NCBI RefSeq assembly: GCF_003477705.1
Contig: NZ_QUDV01000014.1
Span: 1 to 34,207, forward strand
From: Dorea sp. AF36-15AT
GTDB taxonomy: Bacteria; Bacillota; Clostridia; Lachnospirales; Lachnospiraceae
Length of the DNA stretch: 34,207 nucleotides
Reading direction: 5' to 3'
Positions 14,405-22,622 of this stretch are shown piece by piece; position 1 is the stretch's first letter, and each line of letters begins with the position of its first letter. The position numbers were made by a program, and so were the translations under genes. A model generated the notes under the pieces. That model saw nothing but the letters and a program-made list of their open reading frames with translations, did not search any database and was not told where the DNA came from.

Positions 14405-15712
14405 CATCTGTTTCCGGACATACAGATAATATCCTACAAATGACAATGTTGCCATCAGCCACGTCAGAGGATAAACCGCTGCCACCGCCTGCACACTGTG
14501 GAATACCCGGTCACTGATCTCCAGCATGAGAATACGGATTACACATAAGTTCACAATGACAATGACCATAGATGGCACCGACTTGCCGATTCCACGCACC
14601 ACACCTCCGGTCACTTCAAACAGACTGTAGACAAAATACACCGGAAATGTCACGCTAATGATCCTCATTCCTTCTGCTACAACCTGCTGATCCGGACAGA
14701 ATGCACTGAGGATCCAGTTACCTGCTGCTAATGCTGACCAGGATAACACCACCAGCACTGCTGCCGCGATTCCATTGCACACTAAAATACCTCTTTGGAT
14801 GCGCTCATATTTACCCGCGCCATAATTCTGTCCGGTAAATGTGACCATCGCCTGACCGAATGCAATGATTGGCAGGCACAGCAGATTCTCTGCCTTGAAA
14901 TATACTGCAAATGCAGCGATCACATTTTCCCCAAATCCGTTGATATGATATTGTACCACTACATTAGAAAGCGTGAGGATCATCGACTGGATCCCTACCG
15001 GAACTCCCACACAGATAATTTTGCCCAGCAGATCCCACCGCAGACGCTGACGAGTCAATATGCGATGATGAAGCATATGGATCAACAGAAATACTGCTGT
15101 CATGCTCTGGGAAAATAACGTAGCCACTGCGACTCCGGCAACTCCCCAGTCCAGCAATATCAGGAACACAGCGTCCGTAATCACATTCAGCACGCCTCCT
15201 GCTGCCAGTGCATGAAATGGAGTCCTGGAATCTCCCTGTGCCCGCAGGATACCGGAACACATGTTGTAAAGCACCATCGGGATTGCCGCCAGAAAATAAA
15301 TCCTCACATAGAGAACCGCATCCGGAATGATATTAGCTGGCGTGTGAAGCCTGACTAATACTGCTTGGGAACAGGTCACACCGATCACCGTAAGGATTAG
15401 TCCTCCCACAGCTCCCGCCAGGACTGCAATCCATACGGATTCTTTCATATCTTTTTCTTTTTTCGCGCCAAAGAGCTGCGAGATTACGATCCCGGCTCCT
15501 ACTGCCACTCCGGTAAACAGATTGATCAGACAGGTCACCAGAATACTGCTCGCGCCTACAGCTGCCGCCGCGTTCTTGCCAAGCACATTTCCCACAAAAA
15601 GCATATCTACCGTGTTATACAATTGTTGAAACAGGCTTCCCAGAAATAGCGGTATCGCAAACAGCACAAATCCTTTCCCGATACTTCCCTGTGTCAGATC
15701 ATTGGTCTTCAT
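14396..15712 (-). CDS. MATE family multidrug/Na+ exporter
   Basis: A 438-residue polytopic exporter with the MATE signatures 'GSIGKGFVLFAIPLFLGSLFQQLYNTVDMLFVGNVLG', 'AVGASSILVTCLINLFTGVAVGAGIVISQLFGA' and the matching C-terminal half 'AFGQAMVTFTGQNYGAG', giving twelve helices. It would exchange cations for drugs or metabolites; the substrate is unknown. The start at 15712 has AGGAGAG 9 nt upstream; the reading frame stays open to an ATG at 15817, but those codons overlap a strong leader hairpin and are not family-like. It ends inside the gntR-clpC promoter. No neighbour indicates a specific role. Confidence 0.93.
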   Translation of the reverse strand: MKTNDLTQGSIGKGFVLFAIPLFLGSLFQQLYNTVDMLFVGNVLGKNAAAAVGASSILVTCLINLFTGVAVGAGIVISQLFGAKKEKDMKESVWIAVLAGAVGGLILTVIGVTCSQAVLVRLHTPANIIPDAVLYVRIYFLAAIPMVLYNMCSGILRAQGDSRTPFHALAAGGVLNVITDAVFLILLDWGVAGVAVATLFSQSMTAVFLLIHMLHHRILTRQRLRWDLLGKIICVGVPVGIQSMILTLSNVVVQYHINGFGENVIAAFAVYFKAENLLCLPIIAFGQAMVTFTGQNYGAGKYERIQRGILVCNGIAAAVLVVLSWSALAAGNWILSAFCPDQQVVAEGMRIISVTFPVYFVYSLFEVTGGVVRGIGKSVPSMVIVIVNLCVIRILMLEISDRVFHSVQAVAAVYPLTWLMATLSFVGYYLYVRKQMLQ

Positions 15713-15736
15713 TCTTACGTACTCTCCTAACTCAAA

Positions 15737-15760
15737 CAGCCTGTGGCTCTCCACAGGCTG
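15737..15760 (-). promoter_or_regulatory. Leader hairpin just before the MATE ribosome site
   Basis: A perfect 10-bp stem, CAGCCTGTGG / CCACAGGCTG, with a 4-nt loop (CTCT on the plus strand) is followed on the minus strand by UUUGAGUU and then the AGGAGAG site. It resembles a weak terminator or attenuator in the MATE mRNA leader. Confidence 0.55.
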
Positions 15761-15814
15761 CTCTTTATCATCCGTAACCATACAGTTACTTTTATTAATA
15801 TTTATAGCTCTATT

Positions 15815-15942
15815 CAAGAATGCCTCGGCATTCTTGCTGCGAGGTGCGCGTCATGCAATTGCATGACATACTTCAACTGCGCACCTCTGCAATCCTGCCG
15901 GAGGCTATATCAGCTGGGAGATTAACTCCCATCTGATATAGC
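15815..15942. repeat. Cluster of three strong palindromes between purD and MATE
   Basis: In order: CAAGAATGCC-tc-GGCATTCTTG (15815-15836); GAGGTGCGC (15841-15849) pairing with GCGCACCTC (15879-15887), enclosing the 16-bp perfect palindrome TCATGCAATTGCATGA (15851-15866); and GCTATATCAG (15904-15913) pairing with CTGATATAGC (15933-15942), enclosing GGGAG/CTCCC. The last abuts the purD stop and may end pur transcription although no U-run follows. The packed layout resembles a repetitive extragenic or MITE-like element. Confidence 0.7.
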
Positions 15943-15943
15943 T

Positions 15944-17215
15944 TTATGCTTCATCAATCGCCTTACCGATATCGTGACGCATATATTTGTTGGCAAACTG
16001 TACCCACTCGGTTGCCGCATAGGCATTGGCTCTGGCTTCTTTCAGATCTTTTCCCTTAGCAGTCACGCCAAGCACGCGTCCACCGTTAGTCACAAGCTGG
16101 TCTCCGTCGAATTTTGTTCCTGCATGGAAACAGTAATAGCCCTCATGCCTGTCAAATTCTTCCAGTCCGCTGATCGGAATGCCTTTCTCGTAAGATACCG
16201 GATAGCCTTCGCTCGCCAGTACCACGCAGACAGCCGCATTGTCCTCGAACTGCAGATCTACCTGATCCAGTGTTCCATCGATACATGCTTCCATTACTTC
16301 GATGATATCATTCTTCATTCTCGGAAGTACAACCTGTGCCTCCGGATCTCCGAATCTTGCATTGTATTCCAGCACCTTCGGACCATCCTCTGTCAACATC
16401 AGACCGAAGAAGATAACTCCCTTGAATGGTCTGCCTTCTGCTTTCATCGCATCTACGGTTGCCTGATAAATATATTTTTCGCAGAATGCTTCTACTTCTT
16501 TTGTATAGAACGGACTCGGAGAAAATGTTCCCATTCCACCTGTGTTCAGTCCTGTATCCCCATCTCCTGCGCGCTTGTGATCCTGTGCGGAAGTCATGGT
16601 CTTGATCGTATTGCCATCTACAAATGACAGTACAGATACTTCACGTCCGGTCATAAATTCTTCGATGACCATCTCATTACCGGCCGTGCCGAATTTCTTA
16701 TCCAGCATGATCGTCTTCACGCCTTCTTTTGCCTCTTCCAGATTCTGACAGATCAGTACACCTTTACCCAGTGCAAGTCCATCCGCTTTTAATACGATCG
16801 GGAACTTCGCTGTCTCCAGATATGCGAGTGCTTTGTCCGGATCGGTAAAATTCTCATACGCTGCAGTAGGAATATTGTATTTCTTCATCAGATCCTTAGA
16901 AAATGCTTTGGAGCCTTCCAGGATCGCTGCATTCTTGCGTGGTCCGAATGTGCGGATGCCTGCTGCCTCCAGCTCATCTACCAGACCGCCTACCAGTGGA
17001 TCATCCATACCTACGATCACCAGATCAATCTGCTGCTCTTTGGCAAATGCCACCAGCTTATCAAATTCCATTGCGCCGATCGGCACACATTCTGCCAGTG
17101 CAGAAATGCCCGCATTACCCGGTGCACAATATATCTTATCTGCCTTTTCACTCTTAGCGACGCAATAGCAGATCGCATGTTCTCTTCCGCCGCTTCCGAC
17201 TACCAGTACTTTCAT
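15944..17215 (-). CDS. purD: Phosphoribosylamine-glycine ligase PurD
   Basis: A 423-residue ATP-grasp enzyme making glycinamide ribonucleotide from phosphoribosylamine, glycine and ATP in purine synthesis. Seen motifs: N-terminal 'VLVVGSGGREHAICY' and 'CAPGNAGI', the ATP-grasp lysine region 'FPIVLKADGLALGKGVLI', 'EEFMTGREVSVLSFVDG', 'QDHKRAGDGDTGLNTGGMGTFSPSPF' and the metal site 'VLEYNARFGDPEAQVVLPRM'. The length is normal. It is the last gene of purE-purM-purN-purD, 23 bp after purN. purH, often found between purN and purD in clostridia, is absent here. Confidence 0.97.
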   Translation of the reverse strand: MKVLVVGSGGREHAICYCVAKSEKADKIYCAPGNAGISALAECVPIGAMEFDKLVAFAKEQQIDLVIVGMDDPLVGGLVDELEAAGIRTFGPRKNAAILEGSKAFSKDLMKKYNIPTAAYENFTDPDKALAYLETAKFPIVLKADGLALGKGVLICQNLEEAKEGVKTIMLDKKFGTAGNEMVIEEFMTGREVSVLSFVDGNTIKTMTSAQDHKRAGDGDTGLNTGGMGTFSPSPFYTKEVEAFCEKYIYQATVDAMKAEGRPFKGVIFFGLMLTEDGPKVLEYNARFGDPEAQVVLPRMKNDIIEVMEACIDGTLDQVDLQFEDNAAVCVVLASEGYPVSYEKGIPISGLEEFDRHEGYYCFHAGTKFDGDQLVTNGGRVLGVTAKGKDLKEARANAYAATEWVQFANKYMRHDIGKAIDEA

Positions 17216-17238
17216 TCTATCTACTCCTTCTGTGTCAT

Positions 17239-17868
17239 CTAATCCTCTGACACAATGGCTTTGCCGTCTGTCACACTAACCTTGCCGTGGGCGATCAGAT
17301 CGATCGCTCTCGGAAGGATCTTCCACTCTGCCTGTTCCATTACCCGTCTCTGAAGCACTTCCGGTGTGTCTCCGTTCTGCACTTCTACTGCCTTCTGCAA
17401 AATAATCGGACCGGTATCCGTTCCTTCATCTACAAAATGCACCGTAGCTCCAACCACCTTCACTCCGCGGGCAAGTGCTGCTTCGTGCACCTTCAGCCCA
17501 TAGAAGCCGGTTCCGCAGAACGACGGAATCAGTGATGGATGGATATTGATGATCCGATTTCTGTACTTCTGGATCATCTCCGGCGGAATCACTACCAGGA
17601 ACCCGGCAAGTACGATCAGATCCGGCTCGTAACTATCAATTGCTTTCAAAAATTCCTGATTAAATTCTGCCCTGGATGCATAACTCTTCGGAGAAATACA
17701 TTCTACAGGCACCCCTGCTTTTTCACCACGCTCCAGTGCATAGGCACCCGGGTTATTACTGATCACACCTACGATTTCAGTATCTGTGATCTCTCCTGAC
17801 TGCACGGAATCCAGGATTGCCTGCAGATTCGTACCGCCGCCAGATACCATCACCAGTACTCTTAGCAT
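17239..17868 (-). CDS. purN: Phosphoribosylglycinamide formyltransferase PurN
   Basis: A 209-residue enzyme that transfers a formyl group from 10-formyltetrahydrofolate to GAR. The N-terminal 'VMVSGGGTNLQAILD' binds the phosphate. The catalytic Asn-His-Asp set lies in 'IINIHPSLIPSF' and 'GATVHFVDEGTDTGPII'. It overlaps the end of purM by 7 bp, so translation is likely coupled. The length is typical of the short folate-dependent enzyme. Confidence 0.97.
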   Translation of the reverse strand: MLRVLVMVSGGGTNLQAILDSVQSGEITDTEIVGVISNNPGAYALERGEKAGVPVECISPKSYASRAEFNQEFLKAIDSYEPDLIVLAGFLVVIPPEMIQKYRNRIINIHPSLIPSFCGTGFYGLKVHEAALARGVKVVGATVHFVDEGTDTGPIILQKAVEVQNGDTPEVLQRRVMEQAEWKILPRAIDLIAHGKVSVTDGKAIVSED

Positions 17869-18887
17869 AATGTAACTCCTTTTTCTCCAGCCTCGATATG
17901 TCCGATCACATATGGCTGATCTCCGGCTGCCTTGATTGCTTCCATGGTCTTGTCCACATCTGCCGGATCAACTGCAACTACCATACCGATTCCCATATTA
18001 AATGTGTTATACATCATCTGCTCTGTGATATCACCTTTCTTTGCCATCAGGGTAAAGATCGGAGGGATCGGATAGCTGTCTTTCTCAACAACTGCACGTA
18101 CACCGTCCTTCAGCATACGCGGAATATTCTCATAGAATCCACCGCCGGTAATATGGCTGCATGCCTTTACCGTAACGCCGGCATTCTTTACACTCTTCAG
18201 TGCTTTTACATAGATTCTGGTCGGCGCGATCAGTGCCTCACCCAGAGTCTTACCGAGTTCATCATAATAAGTATCCAGAGACTCTTTTGTCATCTCAAAT
18301 ACCTTGCGGACCAGTGAGAATCCATTGCTATGTACACCGGTAGATGCCATTCCGATCAGCACATCTCCGTCCTTCAGATTCTCGCCTGTGATCAGTTCTT
18401 TCTTCTCACATACGCCAACTGCAAATCCAGCCAAGTCATATTCTTCCTCCGGCATCAGTCCCGGATGCTCTGCTGTCTCGCCGCCGATCAGCGCCGCCTC
18501 AGACTGTACACAGCCCTCTGCCACACCGCTTACGATCGCTGCGATCTTCTCTGGATAGTTCTTGCCACATGCAATGTAATCCAGGAAAAATAATGGTTCT
18601 CCACCGGCACATGCGATGTCATTGACACACATTGCCACTGCATCGATACCGATCGTGTCATGCTTGTCCATCAGAAATGCAAGCTTTACCTTTGTACCAC
18701 ATCCGTCTGTACCGGAAAGCAGTACCGGCTCTTCCATCTCTTTGATCTTTGCCAGTGAAAACGCACCGGAAAATCCACCTAAACCGCCCAGTACTTCTGC
18801 ACGCATGGTTCTCTTTACATGCTCTTTCATAAGCTCAACTGATTTGTAACCTGCTTCTATATCTACGCCCGCGTTCTTATAATCCAT
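17862..18887 (-). CDS. purM: Phosphoribosylformylglycinamidine cyclo-ligase PurM
   Basis: A 341-residue AIR synthetase that closes the imidazole ring using ATP. Typical motifs are 'DYKNAGVDIEAGYKSVELMK', 'LLSGTDGCGTKVKLAF', 'GIDAVAMCVNDIACAGGEPLFFLDYIA', 'ALIGGETAEHPGLM' and 'SHITGGGFYENIPRM'. The length is normal and the protein acts as a cytoplasmic dimer. It lies 16 bp after purE and overlaps purN, in the middle of a single pur transcript. Confidence 0.97.
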   Translation of the reverse strand: MDYKNAGVDIEAGYKSVELMKEHVKRTMRAEVLGGLGGFSGAFSLAKIKEMEEPVLLSGTDGCGTKVKLAFLMDKHDTIGIDAVAMCVNDIACAGGEPLFFLDYIACGKNYPEKIAAIVSGVAEGCVQSEAALIGGETAEHPGLMPEEEYDLAGFAVGVCEKKELITGENLKDGDVLIGMASTGVHSNGFSLVRKVFEMTKESLDTYYDELGKTLGEALIAPTRIYVKALKSVKNAGVTVKACSHITGGGFYENIPRMLKDGVRAVVEKDSYPIPPIFTLMAKKGDITEQMMYNTFNMGIGMVVAVDPADVDKTMEAIKAAGDQPYVIGHIEAGEKGVTLC

Positions 18888-18903
18888 TTCGAATCTCCTT
18901 TAT

Positions 18904-19416
18904 CTATTTCTGTTCCATATATTCCTTATGTCCGAGTTTCTGAAGCTTTGCATCCTTACCCTGTACGGTTGCTTTCATCTCTGCTGTATATGCTTTCAGT
19001 CTGTCAAGGAGCTCCGGATCAGATACAGCCAGCATTCTGGCTGCCAGGATTGCTGCGTTCATGCCTCCGTCGATCGCTACTGTCGCAACTGGAATTCCAG
19101 GTGGCATCTGCACGATAGAATAGAGTGCGTCCTGTCCGTCCAGGTTCTTGCCGGACATCGGTACGCCGATTACCGGAAGTGGGAATATTGCTGCACACAT
19201 TCCCGGCAGATGTGCTGCCATTCCTGCGCCCGCAATAATTACTTTATAGCCTTTCTCCTCTGCTGTTCCCGCATATTTGAAAAATACATCCGGCTCACGA
19301 TGTGCGGATATAATCGTCATATCATATTCGATTCCAAGTTTATCCAGCATGTCAGCGGCTTTGCTCATTACTTTTAAGTCCGAGTCACTGCCCATTACGA
19401 TTCCTACTTTTGGCAT
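18904..19416 (-). CDS. purE: N5-carboxyaminoimidazole ribonucleotide mutase PurE
   Basis: A 170-residue class I PurE that converts N5-CAIR to CAIR. Motifs are 'VGIVMGSDSDLKVM', 'SAHREPD' (catalytic His), 'IAGAGMAAHLPGM' and 'GVPMSGKNLDGQDALYSIVQMPPGIPVATVAI'. The ATG at 19416 is preferred: the AAAGGA site directly abuts an ATG three codons upstream (19425), leaving no room, but is well placed for 19416. It is the first gene of the pur operon, behind a clear promoter. I saw no purine riboswitch in the leader of about 50 nt. Confidence 0.96.
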   Translation of the reverse strand: MPKVGIVMGSDSDLKVMSKAADMLDKLGIEYDMTIISAHREPDVFFKYAGTAEEKGYKVIIAGAGMAAHLPGMCAAIFPLPVIGVPMSGKNLDGQDALYSIVQMPPGIPVATVAIDGGMNAAILAARMLAVSDPELLDRLKAYTAEMKATVQGKDAKLQKLGHKEYMEQK

Positions 19417-19469
19417 CTTTTTCATCCTTTCTCTTCCGAAAATGTGTCTGTTTTCCTATTTACGCTCAT

Positions 19470-19499
19470 ATCATAGCATAAGCAGAACTAATTATTCAA
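19470..19499 (-). promoter_or_regulatory. Sigma-A promoter of the pur operon
   Basis: Minus strand: TTGAAT (19499-19494), 18-bp spacer, extended -10 TGC-TATGAT (19475-19470), about 54 bp before the purE start. Confidence 0.7.
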
Positions 19500-19540
19500 T
19501 GCATTTACCCAAGTTACTTATTAGATGAATTAATGACCAG

Positions 19541-21607
19541 TTATAATGCATTTTCCTGGTTCAGCGGCTCATTCAGCACCTCTGTGCCCGGCAGCACAAA
19601 TCTTCCGTCTTCTATTATTGAGAGTTCTTTTCCCTCTGCTGTCTGCACACGGATACTTCCCAGCTCATCATACGGAATGGTAATATCCGTATGGCAGTTG
19701 AAGTATGCTTTCGACACATCCTCTTTCCGGAGCAGGGATATCTCATTATCCTTTGCAATGATCTCTTTTCCATCCGGATTATAGACTCTGACATCCTCAC
19801 ACCAGCTATAGCAGGTGTCGCCTACTGCAAAATGCGGTCCCGTCTTCTCCGCGATCAGGATCGGCAGCTTGTCCTCGATGCCATATTTTCTTCCCATCAC
19901 ATAGGCAGTCGTATTCGTGCCAATGGCAAATTCACCCATCGGAAGTGTCTCATGATTATGCAGTACATGGTCTGCGATATATTTCTTACCATCTTCTTCA
20001 TTATCAAAATTACTGCAACGGTAATCTGCGATCTTACCATCCAGGAAATCCATTTCCAGATCCAGGTACTGCAATTCACCCAGATATACCTGTGTCACAT
20101 GCAGCTTACCATTCGTTCCCTGTAGCTGTGGTGAAGTAAACACCTCACCCACCGGAATATTCACATCTGCCACACAGTTTTCAAATATAGTCTCCTTCTC
20201 CGGATCCTGAAGCGTATGCAACTGTACGGTAAGATCTGTCTTATTCTTGCCACGTCCGAGAATATGCACAGAAGTTCCCTGATTCAGCGCATCGATGATC
20301 GTCTGCTGTACCTTCGTGTACAATGCCGCATCCAGCGTATTGATCCGGATTGTCTCGTTGAAGATTTCTTCATACTTCGAGCCAATCTCCGGCACCGGAT
20401 AAGCCACAATCGTGAAGCTTCTTTCCTCACCCTTGATATAGGTATTCATGAGCTGCCCCGCTTTGCTGGTGTAAGACAGGAAGATCTTTTCCTGCTTCTC
20501 ATTCAGCGTTACCGCTTCTTCCTTAACTTCCGGGATAAATGGTTTCTCGCCAAAGGTCTCGATCACTGCCGGTCCGGCAAACTGCGCTGCCAGTTCCTTA
20601 TGTTCCTCATACGTATGCTTCATTACTTCCAGCTTCCGCTCAATGAATCGTTTATTCAAGAATAATCCCATATCATCCTTATGGTCATAATCATACTGTG
20701 GATTCGGGATACCTCCATAATATCCGGCGCGTCCATTTCTCGCTTTTGTCAGGACGCTGACGCCCGCGCGATAGATTACAGGCTTCAGTCCCATCTTCGC
20801 AAAGTTTGCAATCGCAAGCTTGATCACGCGTTCAAATCCCAGCACGTAACGGATGCTGACAACCGATTTCTTAGACAGATCTTTGCCCGTATTAATAAAA
20901 CCGATGCGGTAACCTTCGGTATACACCTCTGCCATCTTACGGATCACTTCCTCCGGAAGTTCTGCCAGATGCTCTGCTGTACGGATCTGGTTCTCACCAA
21001 TATATTCTCCAAAGCTATACAGATACTCTGCATTCGTAAGATCTGCATTTTCAATAATATTCTTCGCAAAATCTCTGGACGGATCGATCTGGTCACAGAT
21101 CCGGTCTGCCGCAAATACATCACAGTAATCGCTGGCATACCAATACAGGATATCCTTCAGCTCATGAAGCGATACCTCACGTCCTTCTTCAGCCTCTGCC
21201 ACCGCAAAGCAGCTATAAACCTCCAGAAAAAGTTCCATCAGGATCGTCAGGTATTCTTCTTTTCTTTCAAATACCCAGGCAATTCCTCCACGGACTTCTG
21301 CATACAGGAAGCTTAAGATCTGTCCGTAATCTTCGCTAAGCTCCTTCACTGCATATGTCGGATTCGCATAACTCTCTTCATACTGGTCCGGCAGTATATC
21401 TGCATACAGCTTATGGTTCCATTCTTTCTTTTCTTCTACCGAAAGCTTCCCATAGCTTCCGTTTTCCATCATTTTCTTTAAATCAAGAAGCAGCAGAACA
21501 AATTCAGACACACTCTGAAAATACCGCCGGAAAGGAAGGCTGACTGCCTCTTCCTTCGGTATCTGTCTGATTCGCTCTGCTGCCAGTTCATATCGTTCTG
21601 TTGTCAT
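19541..21607 (-). CDS. M29-family (AmpS-like) aminopeptidase with long N-terminal extension
   Basis: A 688-residue protein. The C-terminal half follows thermophilic AmpS/AmpT aminopeptidases: 'KTDLTVQL', 'IPVGEVFTSPQ' (E488), 'PMGEFAIGTNT' (E559), 'GPHFAVGDTCY' (H592), 'CHTDITIPYDELG' (H639, D641) and a final 'GRFVLPG'. All expected metal-site residues are present, so it should release N-terminal residues using two metal ions. The first 300 or so residues are helical and charged with no recognised domain; ordinary M29 enzymes are near 410 residues. It follows the DUF6142-like gene with TAA directly touching ATG and is the last gene of the pyrE-led string. No terminator was found after it. Confidence 0.82.
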   Translation of the reverse strand: MTTERYELAAERIRQIPKEEAVSLPFRRYFQSVSEFVLLLLDLKKMMENGSYGKLSVEEKKEWNHKLYADILPDQYEESYANPTYAVKELSEDYGQILSFLYAEVRGGIAWVFERKEEYLTILMELFLEVYSCFAVAEAEEGREVSLHELKDILYWYASDYCDVFAADRICDQIDPSRDFAKNIIENADLTNAEYLYSFGEYIGENQIRTAEHLAELPEEVIRKMAEVYTEGYRIGFINTGKDLSKKSVVSIRYVLGFERVIKLAIANFAKMGLKPVIYRAGVSVLTKARNGRAGYYGGIPNPQYDYDHKDDMGLFLNKRFIERKLEVMKHTYEEHKELAAQFAGPAVIETFGEKPFIPEVKEEAVTLNEKQEKIFLSYTSKAGQLMNTYIKGEERSFTIVAYPVPEIGSKYEEIFNETIRINTLDAALYTKVQQTIIDALNQGTSVHILGRGKNKTDLTVQLHTLQDPEKETIFENCVADVNIPVGEVFTSPQLQGTNGKLHVTQVYLGELQYLDLEMDFLDGKIADYRCSNFDNEEDGKKYIADHVLHNHETLPMGEFAIGTNTTAYVMGRKYGIEDKLPILIAEKTGPHFAVGDTCYSWCEDVRVYNPDGKEIIAKDNEISLLRKEDVSKAYFNCHTDITIPYDELGSIRVQTAEGKELSIIEDGRFVLPGTEVLNEPLNQENAL

Positions 21608-22003
21608 TTAAAATAGCCCCCTTATAAATATTGCAAGATAAATGAGCAAAAGGATTCCATTACATGCCGTTCCGACCTTGCAGGTTATGTAATTTTTATT
21701 GCGTTCTTTGAAGCCTTCGATTCCCCGTCTGAGTCCGGATACGGCAAGCACAAGTGCCAGAATCCCTGCAATGCCGATCAGAATATTCACATTACCATGC
21801 CTGAGATATGACACAGAAAAAATACTGATCAGAAAAAATGCAGACAGAACTGCCAGCATACAAGAGATGCATCCTCTTCTGGAATGCTTCAGTTCCATCT
21901 GACCGTATTTGTGTATTCTTCTCTTCCTGCGTTCCTTTTCGCGCTTCGTATGTTCTCTTCGTATCGCTCTTTCATCTGCGCTTTCTCGTAGATAGTCTAA
22001 CAT
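21608..22003 (-). CDS. Small two-part membrane protein, DUF6142-like
   Basis: A 131-residue protein with a very basic N-terminus (about 1-40, rich in Arg/Lys/Glu) and about three hydrophobic segments: 'CISCMLAVLSAFFLISIFSV', 'ILIGIAGILALVLAVSGLRRGI' and 'GILLLIYLAIFIRG'. The 'KHSRRG' before the first helix and 'GTACNGILLL' in the last are reminiscent of DUF6142 proteins of Lachnospiraceae; that name is tentative. It overlaps the VanZ-like gene by 32 bp, with its AAGGAGG site inside that gene, and its stop touches the aminopeptidase start. Function unknown. Confidence 0.75.
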   Translation of the reverse strand: MLDYLRESADERAIRREHTKREKERRKRRIHKYGQMELKHSRRGCISCMLAVLSAFFLISIFSVSYLRHGNVNILIGIAGILALVLAVSGLRRGIEGFKERNKNYITCKVGTACNGILLLIYLAIFIRGLF

Positions 22004-22454
22004 GCCGCCTCCTTACTGCTGCACAAATCACAAATATAATATATCCTGCCACTCCGCCGATTGTATTCAGAAGCAGGTCATCCACATCAAAACTTCCCAC
22101 CTTCGTCAACAACTGAAATGTCTCCACGCACAGGCTCAGTGTAAAACTGTAAAATACCGCTGCAAAAAAGCTGCGGTATTTACTCGCCATCGGCAGGAAG
22201 AACCCAAATGGCATAAAAATAATCACATTTCCAAAAAGATTTGTGAACATCGCATACCATCCAAGCTGTTCACGGTACTGCCAGAATCTTTTAATTTCCT
22301 TGAACAGTACCAGATTATATCGATATTCCTCCATAACACCTGCTCGACCATAGAGATCTGAAAACAGGAGGAAATAAATGATAAATCCTATATATAATAC
22401 GAACAGCACCTTCCCCAGAAGGCGCATGCCCTTTCCCCTTTTATTTCTACTCAT
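21972..22454 (-). CDS. VanZ-like membrane protein
   Basis: A 160-residue protein with about four transmembrane helices and the VanZ pattern: 'YRYNLVLFKEIKRFW', 'NLFGNVIIFMPFGFFLPM', 'SFTLSLCVETFQLLTKVGSFDVDDLLLNTIGGVAGY'. VanZ proteins affect teicoplanin susceptibility in enterococci but most homologues have no known role. The ATG at 22454 lies one base after the stop of a 50-residue membrane protein (TAA-T-ATG), implying coupled translation. An internal ATG at 22427 has its own AAAGGGG site and may be used as well. Confidence 0.88.
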   Translation of the reverse strand: MSRNKRGKGMRLLGKVLFVLYIGFIIYFLLFSDLYGRAGVMEEYRYNLVLFKEIKRFWQYREQLGWYAMFTNLFGNVIIFMPFGFFLPMASKYRSFFAAVFYSFTLSLCVETFQLLTKVGSFDVDDLLLNTIGGVAGYIIFVICAAVRRRHVRLSTRKRR

Positions 22455-22455
22455 A

Positions 22456-22608
22456 TTAGAACATCAGTCCCTCTCTGTTCTTCAGAAGTCTTGCTCCTCC
22501 GATCACAGCTACCACGCCGGCTGCCACGCCGACAACCATCACCACGATACCGATCGCGATATTCGCTGCTCCCGTAAGTCCCATTGTCTTATATGCCTTT
22601 TCGTTCAT
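22456..22608 (-). CDS. 50-residue single-helix membrane protein
   Basis: A short frame with an excellent ribosome site (AGGAGGT, 6 nt before ATG) begins MNEKAYKTMGLTGAANIAIG, continues as one long Gly/Val/Ile/Ala helix with GxxxG-like spacing, and ends in a basic 'GGARLLKNREGLMF'. That layout predicts N-out or hairpin-free single-span insertion with a positive cytoplasmic C-terminus. It starts 14 bp after pyrE and stops one base before VanZ. The tight packing on both sides argues that it is real. Function unknown. Confidence 0.82.
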   Translation of the reverse strand: MNEKAYKTMGLTGAANIAIGIVVMVVGVAAGVVAVIGGARLLKNREGLMF

Positions 22609-22622
22609 ACTTACACCTCCTG

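Noticed and set aside
15974..16627. 217-residue plus-strand frame inside purD
   Set aside because: Shadow of purD with no ribosome site or recognisable domain.
19417..19470. Purine riboswitch before purE
   Set aside because: The leader after the promoter is only about 50 nt and shows no riboswitch-like three-way junction.
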